The notes beneath the pieces were generated by a model. The model was not told the origin of the DNA, did no database searches, and worked only from the letters and a program-made list of their open reading frames with translations. This document shows positions 12,701 through 23,300 of a stretch of DNA of 64,000 nt, in pieces. The stretch is from Jackrogersella multiformis (taxonomy: Eukaryota > Ascomycota > Sordariomycetes > Xylariales > Hypoxylaceae), in NCBI GenBank assembly GCA_902806575.1, contig CADCXD010000006.1, positions 930,001 to 994,000 of the forward strand, read 5' to 3'. Each line of letters begins with the position of its first letter. Positions within the stretch are counted from its first letter, which is position 1. Made by a program: the position numbers and the translations under genes.

Positions 12701-15480
12701 CTGTAGGCAAGCAGGCAGCCAGGCAGGTAAATGAGGTGTTGCCTCCGTATTGTAATTGCGGTCCGGTGAGAAGTGCCCGTCTGACCACCTAATATTTTCT
12801 TTTACATGATTTTATTCGGCGCACGTCAAATCATTTCCACCTAGTCGACCAGTCAACCAACCAGATGATAGCTGATCTCCCCCATTCGGAAATCGATTGC
12901 AAGCGAAACGGGATCTCAATCCTCATTGCTCGTGCGCCGTGCCACTTGTTATAGTAAGTGGGGCGATTGAGCTGAGATGGACCCAGATGGACCCATACCT
13001 TCAAGGTTTTAAGGTCCAAGGTGCCCCCGTCTCTCTATTATGTAGGTACCTACGCTACGCTAGGTGCCCCATGTTAAATATGTACCTAGGTACATAGTAG
13101 GTCTAGGCCGTGTGACGAACCCTAAGACTGTCTTGAATCATAGAAGGCTCCATGAAGGCCCACTAAGAAGCTAAAAAGCTCTTCCGGCACCCACGACCAA
13201 TTGCATACGTCAATTGCCGCGCACTACCGTATCCACACTCCCGGGAGTACCGGGCGGCCGGGGCGTTAACCCAGGAAGTATTAGTCAGTTTACGCTAGAG
13301 CTCCATCGGGACACGGCCTAGCCTCCGAGTCTTTCTACCTATCATATAACACCTATTAGATAGGTAGATGCAAGATGCAAGATGCAAGTTGCATGTCAGC
13401 TCAAGCCTTGCTGTCGTACTTCACTAATGTTATGTTTAGATATAAATCTCAATTCAAGCCTCAGCATATCTCGGCAATTTTATACTCTTGCCATGAGAAA
13501 CTAGCATATCAACATCTCGTCTTGCTTTATCTCTTTCGTCCCAATTATCAAGTTCATGGGGTTCTAAAATTTACAATGTTCATCCAGCCTATGAGGGTAC
13601 ATGATTCGCTTCTCTAACTACCAATTAGGAATCAACTATGAATATCACAAATGCGAGTCTCCGGTGATATCAGGTATATGCTAGGCATGGTCACATTCAG
13701 GCAAGTTAATGTCATGATATTCATTATTCATATCAATTTTGGAGAGGTCGTTCTTTCACACTCGAGGTATTTGTTATCTATTATCGTGTGGGAAGGTATA
13801 CCGCCACCGTGAATATGCCACATTTATATGCCAGTCTATAAGACAGTTGCTTCAAAGTGACCGACTGTTAACTCGTGTACGTGTTAATATAATGATAAAT
13901 AGAAGAATGAAAATCAAGAGGGCCACGGTAAGTTCTAGCCATCCACTCCCCTCACCCATGGAAGTCAAAAAGGTTGTATGTAGCAATCAGTGCCGCCCAA
14001 TATCTCAGCACCGAAGACTTATTCAAATCATGGGGCGTGAATGGACATTGCCAACAGCACCGGTAGGTAGTTTCAATAGATAGAAACGTGATATGGGGGC
14101 CATTGGTGAACTATGAGATGAATACAAGCACCGTAGCTCATGAAATACCGCGAGGTTAAGAGACAGGCAAGGGGCTAGTGAGATAGTCGATGACCAGAGA
14201 CTTGATGCCAGCATATTGTCGAGTTCATTGGATGATGCCTTAACAAACTCTCTTGAGAGGCACATCAGAATCAGATTCCGCACGAACAGGAAGTTGGTAG
14301 GAATATCCCGGCTAGACGATGTGAAGAGACCCCTATTCGAAGAAGACTTTACTGGGTAAGGAAGTCAATATCCTAATTCGAATCTCCCCTGTAAGTTAAA
14401 TACCCCAGCTACTTCAACACATCTGTCTAAATGAGACACCTCCATGAGAGTAGGTAAGAAACGATCAGGGCCCTCCAGCTGTATATATGGGGGGCCGGAG
14501 GTCCCAAAGATAAGAGTTGAAAGTCAGGCGTTAAAGGTATTCTTTCAATGCATACTACTACCAGCGAGCCCCTTTCTGCTACCTCTCACTCAGTGACATA
14601 GCCAAACACTAAAGGCTTATATTCCCTGACACGCCTACTCAAAACATCACATATCCTACACTGGTGCAGCAGCATGCTACATAATAGTAAGAGTTGATGA
14701 CGCAACGAAAATCAAGGGCCTTACCCGAGCTATCAGATTCTGTAACGATGCTTACGGCAAATAAACTTTCACGTGCCTACTCGCTAACGACGCCTCCAAA
14801 GTTACTGTTAACCTGTTAGTGATATGACATACCCCTTAATGATGCATTCTACAGACTAATAATCCTTACACGATTATATTATATCAAGGAGGCATCAAAA
14901 GCAAAAAGAGCGAGGAACATTAACAACTGACTCTTCAGCACTTAACCTAGAGCGTAGCTACCTAGTGAACAAATCTGAAGCTGCTGACATATAGTATTTG
15001 CGAAGGCATGTGTACATTATTTTATTGATAGTTTCCTATTAGAATATGATTAGCGGCGCTACATCTCGCTACTAATTCCCACCGACTTCACTCTCAGGGC
15101 AATTGGGAATCCCTCCACCATACCATACCTTCTCACGTCGTAACTGCCGGAGTAATAGAATGTCTACGGGGAGAACTCTGAGTCGCCCCTTAGAGTACAT
15201 AGTGCTCTCTACGTCACACGGTGGAGTCTAGGTTATAGAGCCTAGAAAGAGTTATTCTTAATTTGATGTAACCTAGTGTCAGGGTCTTAGCCCAATAGGA
15301 GAGGGAGATAAGAGAGGCTCGTTTTTTTCTCGCCCTATTAGGTCTCCGGAGTAAGATCAGACGTGCTAATAGATATTCTGGGTTTGGATTGCTTACGTTC
15401 ATAATTTAATATTAAGCACTTGTTCCAAGGCGGCCGAAATAAGGCGGCTAGCATTCCCATCTTCGTGATGTCTCGAAGCC
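9767..15480. other. 5.7-kb gene-poor region
   Basis: Starts with the pyrimidine-rich leader and promoter of the gene ending at 9766. Includes a 20-base A run (10322-10341), GTAGCAGGTAG-type repeats near 11785-11830, several CCTAGGTA units (12135-12170, 12380-12410, 13044-13095) and a GATGCAA triplet repeat (13366-13389). Frames of 60-142 codons occur on both strands but resemble no family, have low-complexity composition and no consistent splice structure. 14.8-15.4 kb is AT-rich and could be decayed repeat DNA, without identifiable LTRs. Confidence 0.5.
10322..10341. repeat. Poly-A tract (20 A)
   Basis: Twenty consecutive A on the + strand. It lies about 560 bp upstream of the start codon of the minus-strand gene at 8526-9766, where it would be a T run in the promoter or leader. 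Confidence 0.9.
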
Positions 15481-16723
15481 TCAAGTGAGTTTCCCTGCTT
15501 TCCGGTACACATCAGCCTGGAAAGCATTGATCAACCCTCTCATTCTTGCGTATAATGGCTGAACTTGAGAGCCAAACACGCCACACACTCCAGCGTCGCG
15601 GTCGATGAACTATATCCTCATCAGCAGGCGACGCCACGTGTATGAGATGAGATCTCGTACCCAACTGAGACTTGAGGCCCCGCCCTACATTAGTGCCCCT
15701 TTCCGCCAATACTCGTGCTCGTCCCTGACGACGAGGAGCCTACCGAGTCTGTAGTCGCAGTTAGCTTGCGGCAGAAACGGGAACCTGAGCTTCATATCTG
15801 GCGCTTTTCTGAATTCTTGCAACTCCTGCTTGCTCGCAGGCGTTAGTTGAGGTTAGAATATTAAAGCGGTAGTTTCTTTTTTTAATAGCTTCTTATTGTC
15901 GATAAGTAAAGAATATATTATCTTAAAGTAGTTTAATTTATTTTCGAGTAAACCATGTTTGCTGAAGCATGACTTTAGTCCGGTAGTAACAGTCGGGGCT
16001 CCAAGCTTTTCGATAGCAGGCCTGTTCGGATCCTCACAGAACGACATGGGCACGCGTCAGGCGGCGATTTCGGGATCCCGGTTAAGGAAGAAGGTAGAGC
16101 TGTCGGCTCTTAACGGTTCCCAGATATTCTTTTTCATATACTCGTTTAGCGAAAAGCTAGTTAATTTCTCGACAACGTCGCCGACTCGATCAATGCCGGT
16201 GCCGTACGCCTAGCCCTCTCCGGGCTTGAATAGCAGCGGCAGCTCGTACTGCGGGGCGCTGACCTTGCCGAGCTTCTCGTTGAGAAAGCTGTAGCCAGTG
16301 CCGGAGCTGTGAGTAATCAAACGGCGTAACGTAATAGGGCACTATCGTTCACGTACTGTTGGAGTCCCGTTATCGGCTACCGATATAAGGATACCCTGCT
16401 TTGTAAATGATGATATCAGGTACGAAACATCCTCGTTAAGCGTAGCAAGGCCTTTCTCGACGAGCTGCAGCGCGGCAATTAAGGCCGGGAATTTCGTTAT
16501 GGAAGAGACTTCCATAACCGCGTCTAGACTATATGGAGTTCCCTTTTCTGCCGAGAACGCCTTTGCGAAATCGACTTTGCCTAGGTTCGTAAGATTTAGC
16601 AATGGATATAGCAACAGAAGCTGCCAGTTAGTCGAATTTACCATCCTTATCTTTAGCAATCACCACGACTCCTGGCACTATGCTCTCGTCGACTGCAAAC
16701 TGCAGCAAATTGTCTAATGGCAT
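15481..16723 (-). pseudogene. RIP-damaged beta-lactamase-fold serine hydrolase (LovD/EstB-like)
   Basis: The start codon at 16723 is followed by two introns (16581-16641 and 15610-15660) that fit phase and splice rules, leaving one uninterrupted register of 377 codons down to a natural TGA at 15483-15481. Class C beta-lactamase/LovD landmarks are in order: the SITK (SxxK) nucleophile motif, LITHSSGTGYSF, PLLFKPGEG with AYGTGID (the likely catalytic Tyr), and a C-terminal SLSW-FIDRDAGVCGVFGSQ. The frame carries five premature stops: TAG 16344-16342, TAG 16212-16210 (expected Trp), TGA 16059-16057 (expected Arg), TAA 15855-15853 (expected Gln) and TAG 15687-15685 (expected Trp). There are no frameshifts. 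Every stop is one C-to-T or G-to-A transition from a sense codon, which is typical of repeat-induced point mutation. Intact relatives include esterases and acyltransferases; the original substrate cannot be told. Confidence 0.85.
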
Positions 16724-18270
16724 AGTAATCTGAGCTGCTGATTGCGTTAATATCTTTTGCCTTTTGGGATATAAGGTTGGATATGAGATGCGATGATGTT
16801 TTTTGTTATGTTTAGGTATGTTTTTCGTCAAGATCCGCTCCCAAAAAAGGACCGAATTAAACTAATGCCCGAGTTCATCGAGGGTCATGATGTCGATATG
16901 GTTGTTTTCTCCGGTATATGCGATTAGGAAATTCCTTATAAGACGTTATCGATGCGGTTTAATTTATTAGGTCTGAATAATACCTAAATGAGCTTTTTCA
17001 AATAAATCAACCAATTAAATGTTAGTACGACTACTTTATTTAACTTAGCTTTATAGTACGTTAGTTTCGTGGCTTATAACGGGTATAATAACGGAATAGG
17101 TGTAGCTACGGACCGGGTGTACGGCGGGTGTAGACCTCCCGGGGATTCGTACGGCGGGTGCGGACGGCTCGTGGATTACGGGTGTGTACGGGAGTGGTGT
17201 ACGGGATGTACGGGTGTTAAAAAAAGGTAATGTGTAAAGCTGAGGATTCGAACGCGAAGCTTTTTAAGATTAATTTTTATACGGAAGTGGGATTTGGAGG
17301 TAGTTACCTTTCAAGGCAGACTCGCGTTATAGCAATGTTTGTCTGGATTTTGTGTTGGGTCATTTTTAGCTTACCATTCTTAAGAAGACAATGAATATTA
17401 ATTACTGCATGTTTTAGAGACCTCGTGGTTTCGGGCGAAGGGGAGAGTGAGCTTGTTATGAAAATCTTCTAATAGTGTATGTGGCTATATAGGGGTATAC
17501 TGGCACGCAGACACTGCGCCAAAGGGTAACTTGACTACCTCTATTAGTAATTTTATTATGATATAAGTCTTGTCTGACAGATACTGGTCATCTACTGAAG
17601 GTGCATTATCTCGTATAGGTTATTATGCCATCGAGTAATAACTTTCGGAAATACCACCCTAAGTCCTTATACTCCTAGATGTCAAGTGCATATAGGTAAG
17701 TACCTACCCCTATTCGGTCGGTTTCATTGTGTCTCCCTATGCTTATACATTACGCCCAACATAACCCCCTCCCGCCGGAATACACTCCTCAAGCTTAGCA
17801 ATCCTGGGGTGCCTCGACGCATTGATGCGGAGCACATGTCAACCTCTCGTAGAACCGAAGATATATTAATCCGGGGAAACCGCAACTCTGGTCGACGTTG
17901 CGGGAAAAGGAAACATGTATATTAATAGCGGGCGGCAATACTACGATCGTGCTACCTAATCCGCCGCGGAAGCCGTGGCGCCGTACTCGCTTCCAACATC
18001 ACGACGCCTCATTCGCCGGTCCGTAAACCGGGTCTCGAACTTTCTGTCCTGATTACTCTGCGTGCTGCAATGGTGCGCCGGGTATGTATGTGCTATGCAG
18101 TATATGGGTACACATGATGGCACGGGGATGATATGGGAAGAGCGAGCCTCCGGGGATAGTTACGATATATAGGTATATATGCCAAGTGAAATGTCCTGCT
18201 GGAACTGAGACGTAGGCTATCATCCTTCGACACTCTCACATCGTAGCATAACCATATCCTCACCACCATC
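16724..18270. other. AT-rich gene-poor region with GT-rich patch
   Basis: Upstream flank of the pseudogene and of the AA9 gene. 17090-17215 is a GC/GT-rich patch with repeated GTACGGCGGGTG and GTGTACGGG units inside otherwise AT-rich DNA. No coding frame is supported. A 20-codon forward frame at 16865 and a 79-codon frame at 17686 resemble nothing known to me. Confidence 0.45.
17090..17215. repeat. Degenerate GGGTGTACGG-type repeat patch
   Basis: Imperfect direct repeats: GTACGGCGGGTG occurs twice (about 17120 and 17150), and shorter GTGTACGGG/TACGGGTGT units follow. GC content is sharply above the surrounding DNA. Confidence 0.5.
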
Positions 18271-19484
18271 ATGAAGTTTTCCAACCTCGGCGTTACCGCC
18301 GTCCTAGCTTCCGCGGCCTCGGGCCACACTATTTTCTGCCAGTTCAAGACCAGCGCGCAGACCTACCGTAAGCCGAGAATCCCTCCTTTGGGCGACGACC
18401 ATATCCCGAACCATGTGATGCTGATGCCTTCTTAGCCGTGAAATACGCCATCCGGACTCCTTCGAAGGACGGGATATACGTGACGGTACAAGAGCCGATA
18501 TAAATACCCCCTACCTACCTGGGTACCTACTCTCAGATATGACTAACACGCACGCCCCCGCAGCCCCTAACCGACGTCACGAACATGAACATAGCCTGCA
18601 ACGGCCCCCCCAACCCGATGATACTATCGGACAAGATCATCGACGTCCAGGCCGGGGAAACCGTGACCGCGATCTGGCGGCGCAAGCTGACTTGTAAGCG
18701 CGACGGCAACCTCCCCCCTCCCCTCCTCCCCTCTGGAGGCACCGCTAACCCTCGTCCAGCCGGACCCGGCGACGTGATGGACTCAGAGCACAAGGGCCCG
18801 GCCATGGCGTACCTGAAGAAGGTGACGGACGCGGTCGAGGACAGCGGCGTGGGCGGCGGCTGGTTCAAGATCCAGGAGGTGGGCTACAATAACGGCTCGT
18901 GGGGCACCGTCGCCGTCATCAACAACAGCGGCAACCAAGACATCAAGATCCCGGACTGTATCGAAGACGGCCAGTACCTCCTGCGCGCCGAGCTGATCGC
19001 CCTGCATAACGCGCGGTTGATCAACAATGCTCAGATCTACGTGAGTTTTCCCTCCCCACTGCTCCCCGCCCAGATAATATTCTCGGGCCGCCTCCTATCC
19101 GATCTCGAATTAGAAATATATATAAATATACCTAAGTATACCTATATCCATTAGCTAGCTAACATGGGAGGTCTACCGCCGTAGGTGGAATGTGCGCAGA
19201 TCAACGTGACCGGCGGCAAGGCGACGGCGAAGCCGACCACGGCCAGCATTCCCGGTATCTACAAGGTGATTAATTACCTAAAGCCCCAGACAAGACCGTT
19301 CCGTGTGCCGGCTAATCTATTCCTAGGCTGACGACCCCGGCCTGCTCCTCGACATCTACAACGACTCCCGGGGGCCTACTAACCCGTACATCATCCCTGG
19401 TACGTAAATACCAAACCGTGATTAGCATTGTAGAAAAGGGGAAGCTAACAGGTAGATGTAGGTCCCTCGGTCTTCACTTGCTAG
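18271..19484 (+). CDS. AA9 lytic polysaccharide monooxygenase (former GH61)
   Basis: Seven exons: 18271-18367, 18436-18485, 18564-18693, 18760-19040, 19185-19265, 19327-19399 and 19462-19484. They join in phase to 244 aa. The signal peptide is residues 1-18, and cleavage leaves His19 as the mature N terminus, the first copper ligand. The second ligand is His103 in DSEHKGP. ALH (about 174), Gln184 and Tyr186 (AQIY) complete the active-site surroundings expected in AA9. Family landmarks include DVTNMNIACNGP, VGGGWFKIQE, DGQYLLRAELIALH, CAQINVTGG and the terminal PGPSVFTC encoded by a 23-nt last exon. No cellulose-binding module follows. AA9 enzymes are secreted copper enzymes that oxidatively cleave cellulose or related glucans; the regioselectivity here is unknown. 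An extra Cys (FCQF) near the N terminus is unusual. No disabling mutation is seen, in contrast to the neighbouring pseudogene. Confidence 0.92.
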
Positions 19485-20384
19485 GTCAGGAAAAAAGTCA
19501 GCAATGTAGGTAGTCGAATATCTAGAGGGAGTCACTCGACACGGTTCTACCAAATGAATCAATCGCCTTGGTTTCCTTTAGTTTATCCTAGGAGAGGCAA
19601 ATACAATAAGCAGCTTTCATATAACCAATGCCTCTTACCACTAGTATATAATCGGAAGACCTTGATATAACCTAAAAAGAACATGAATTAGGCGAGGTGC
19701 CCCTTTAAAAAGGGCGCATTACCGAGTGTTAAAATGTGAAGCTTCTAAACGTGGAAGTTAGTATTTGCGCTTACGAAAACCATAAGAGGTATCTTAGTAG
19801 TACTTATAAGATGATATATTTGCCGACATGATGAGGTTAGTATGCTCACTAATGGCGATTTTCTTCAACGTCGGCAAATATATCGTTTGTCATATGCTTA
19901 GTTACAAGTGGGACAAAATACCCCGAGACGCTCCTATTCACAGGGCAATAACGGACACGCAAGATCTGCTCGCTACTAAATAAGTGGTAGAAACGCACTG
20001 TTATGTTAGGATAGACCCATGTCAGCAACGTCTACCTCTATATATTAATACATATGCCTCGGCACTGCAAGAAAAATTTGAACCAATGCCCTTTGGTGGT
20101 CCCTTCTCTCGCATCCTCGGCTCAAAATTACAGAATTCATAAAAAGCTCATCATTCACCGCAGACGCCATGAAATGCCATTCGTCAAAAGGCCATCTACC
20201 GCGTTTTGTTTTGCGCCACTATGGTATCAATTCGTCAAGAACCCCCTTTTCCCTTCGAGAAATTCCGACGTCCGAGTTGCCCCGATACATGAAGTCTTGA
20301 TGGACTAAAACTTGCCGTAGTCGGCCATCGTCCATCTAGTAATGTGTTAAGAAGCAACTTCCTCATCAGAGGGGCAGTCACCAT
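19485..20384. other. Intergenic, convergent 3' ends of AA9 and NOT1
   Basis: No gene is supported. Contains a perfect 15-bp inverted repeat (19813-19827/19870-19884) and a short imperfect palindrome around CCCCTTTAAAAAGGGCG (about 19700). Confidence 0.5.
19813..19884. repeat. Perfect 15-bp inverted repeat with 42-bp spacer
   Basis: GATATATTTGCCGAC at 19813-19827 is matched exactly by its reverse complement at 19870-19884. Pairing stops at both outer ends. It could be a transcript hairpin downstream of the AA9 gene or the ends of a tiny decayed element; nothing decides between these. Confidence 0.8.
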
Positions 20385-23300
20385 TTATTGAGGATGCTGC
20401 CTCGCAATTGCCATGAATTGGTCCGCGATCTGCTTCAAGTTAGCCTAGAGTCTTCGGAGGTAGGTAGATGATATATTCGCAATGGTATAATAGACATTAC
20501 TTACATCGCGGTCTGCTTTAATGAACGGCTGGTCGAAGAAGTGATACTTCTCTTTTGTCACTAGCTCGATGATGACCATCATAAGGCCCCACGGCTGTGG
20601 CCAGAATCCGGCGATTCGTTCCAGCAAGACACGAACAATTTGCTGACGGATATCTGCTTCCTCGGGATCGTTCATGTCTTGGCCAAAGAGGTCGAAGATT
20701 ACGTAACTGAAATATTCAGTGCTGGGGCTATAGTGGCGTAGACGGTCGACGATGCTGCCCAAGAGGAAGTATCGAGCTTGAGGCTGTAGCTCGTGTACTA
20801 ACAGTGACAGTGTTGCAGCATCTGGAGCGCCGGGAACAAAGGGTGGTCTCTCCTGACGGACCTTCGAAACGGCATGGCTGCCGATGAATGTGACAATGCC
20901 GTCAATGAGTCTTTGATCAACGCCGAGCGGCACATTGCCGTACGTTGTATCATTCACATTGCTCCTGTTAATTGCACGGGTAAGGTGGGCAATGGCATCC
21001 TCGGAAGGGGGAGCTTGCATGAGCTGCTCGAGGATTTCCAACATACCAACATCTCTTAGGTATGACAGGCCGGAAATCGCATCCGCTTGCGGTTCCTGGG
21101 GAACTGAGTCCGCCGCTTCTGCTCGCGGATTGCAGTTGAGCACTATATTTCTCAGCTGGGTGCAATGAGGCGAGATGCTCAAGCACAGCTGCGCTGCATT
21201 GGCCGACATGTAGTCCGAGAAATCGTGCGCAAGCACCACTAGAAGCTTTACTACCGCACGGTAGAACTCCTTGACAACATCAGTAACATCGATGGCTTTC
21301 ATATGCGACGACACATGACCCAGAAGAGATTTCAAAAGCATGGTGTATGACACCCAGCCGCGCTTCGACTCGAGGAGAAGTAGGTCGGGGAGGAAGCGTC
21401 GGTGTCCTATAAGGGAGAGCCACCCAAAGGCAAAGCCTGGGAAGCGTTCAGGGGAGAGCTGCAAGAATGTGTCGGCGACTCGTAGTAGGAATTCTTGCCG
21501 GCCCGACTCAAGCATCGGGTTCTCCACGAAAATTGCATCGGCGCCATGTATGAGCATAGAGAAGAGGCGGTAGAATACTCTCTGGTTGAAGTGTTCCCCT
21601 CGTGTGACGTGGTGATGGTTGAGGACGACCGCAATGAGCGATGTCACAGCCCCTAGGATGGCAAGAAGCCCAGTCTTGCGATTCTCGCACTCCGCGGCAC
21701 TCTCCTTGGCGAAGATCAAGACCATCCTTATAAGAGCATCTACGGTGGCAAAAGCTTCGGTGCTGCTACCTCCCGCATGTGTCACTTGCTCGTAAAAGGT
21801 AACTGTTAAGTCGATAGCTCTTCGCACAAAGACTAAAAAGTCATCTCTGCCCGCGATGATGTTCTTGCTTCGGATTTGCTTCACAAATGCCACCTGGGCC
21901 TTGTCCGGGGTATTGTAGTTGTTATACAACCGAACCCATTCGTCAAAGACATACTCGAATTGATCCAATCGCTCGGCATTGTCCAGAACGTCTTGGGTCT
22001 GCGGCTTCGTGAGGCCGGAATTGATGAACTTTGACTTCAATCGTTGACCGACTTCGAGGCCGGGGTCTTCGCCAATCCACTCCCATGTAACTTCGAGACT
22101 GCGCACGAAATCTGCGAAAAGCGCGATAGGTCGATCGTTGAATAAAGTCAAATCGAGAAGCTTGTCGAAGAACTCCAAGTATGGTTCCTCTCTCTGTATC
22201 AACATCTTGGCCATCATTTGGTCGATGCTGTGGAGGTCGAGGAAGTCCGTCTGCAGCAGAGCAGTTATCAAGGCAAGATTCAGTATGTTTTGAGGTGGCT
22301 GCTGGTAGAAACTGATCTGGACGCGGTCGTGCAGCGCGGTACCGGAGCTAGCAGCGATCTTCAACAACTGTTCGAGGATGTGCACCAGACAGTCGAGGAA
22401 GAGAGTATTGTCCGCTCCGCTGAACAGCTGCTGGCATATTTTCTCCGCAGCATAGAAAGCGAACTCATCCGAATTTTGTGACGTGTTGATGATAAGCTGA
22501 GTGAACATGTCAACATACTCCAAGACTTGATGCGATCTGGGGAGGTCGGTGAAATGATCTTCGTCCGTTGTGGCAGTAGCACGCTTGAGTTCGCCTAAGA
22601 GTCTCTCTACCTTATCCAAGAGTCCTCTTCCGTCCACAGGATGAGCTGAAGGACGACCGTTCGGCATTCCGGCGTGTACATGGGAGTAGGGCAATTGCGT
22701 GTTGATGTGAGGAAGAGATGGCGTATCGGCTGGGGTAGCAAGATTAGGTACAGAGCTGTACTGGTCTTGGAGGACCTCGTTTGCGATATTTCTGGTCGCA
22801 TCTGACGCCGAGGAGGCGTGAGTCGCGGTGACTTGGGTGGCACCTCTCGGCTGTCTCGCAAAATCATCGTAGATGGCCATCTGGTCCGAGTTCAAACCAG
22901 CCATGTTTGGAGAGAGCTTGTAAGGATGCGGGATCGTCATTGCCCATCGACTAAGGCTAGGATCGACGTAAGGCTCATTGGGTCGCTGTACGCGGTGACG
23001 GCGCCTGGCCTCAATCTCGCCTTCTATCATCTCCTCGATCTCTGGTACGGCGCGCTCCTCGGCTTGCTTTTCGATGACGCTGCATGCGAGGTCAAGGTTC
23101 GAGTTGACACACATGATGATAGTGCCCTCGGGGAGCGAATGAGGTAACTCGGTTGCGGCATTTCGCATATAATTAGTAATGTTAGCTCTTAGAGGCTCCT
23201 TAGAGGTGACCTGGGCAAGGCTTCCTGCGGTTGCTTTGACCATGTTGATTGCCGATGTGCGGAGTTTGTTCTCATCAGGTTCGGTGGCGAAGTCCTTATG

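Noticed and set aside
13739..14083. 114-codon plus-strand frame in the gene-poor region
   Set aside because: No recognisable motif and no good start context; it stands alone among AT-rich DNA, so chance is the simplest explanation.
15214..15402. Possible LTR or transposon relic
   Set aside because: AT-rich with a basic short frame, but no terminal repeats, target duplication or transposon protein motif could be identified.
17221..17340. tRNA or SINE-like signal: TTCGAATCC-type B box on the minus strand followed by seven T
   Set aside because: No matching A box at the right spacing and no cloverleaf could be drawn; kept only as a possible decayed pol III element.
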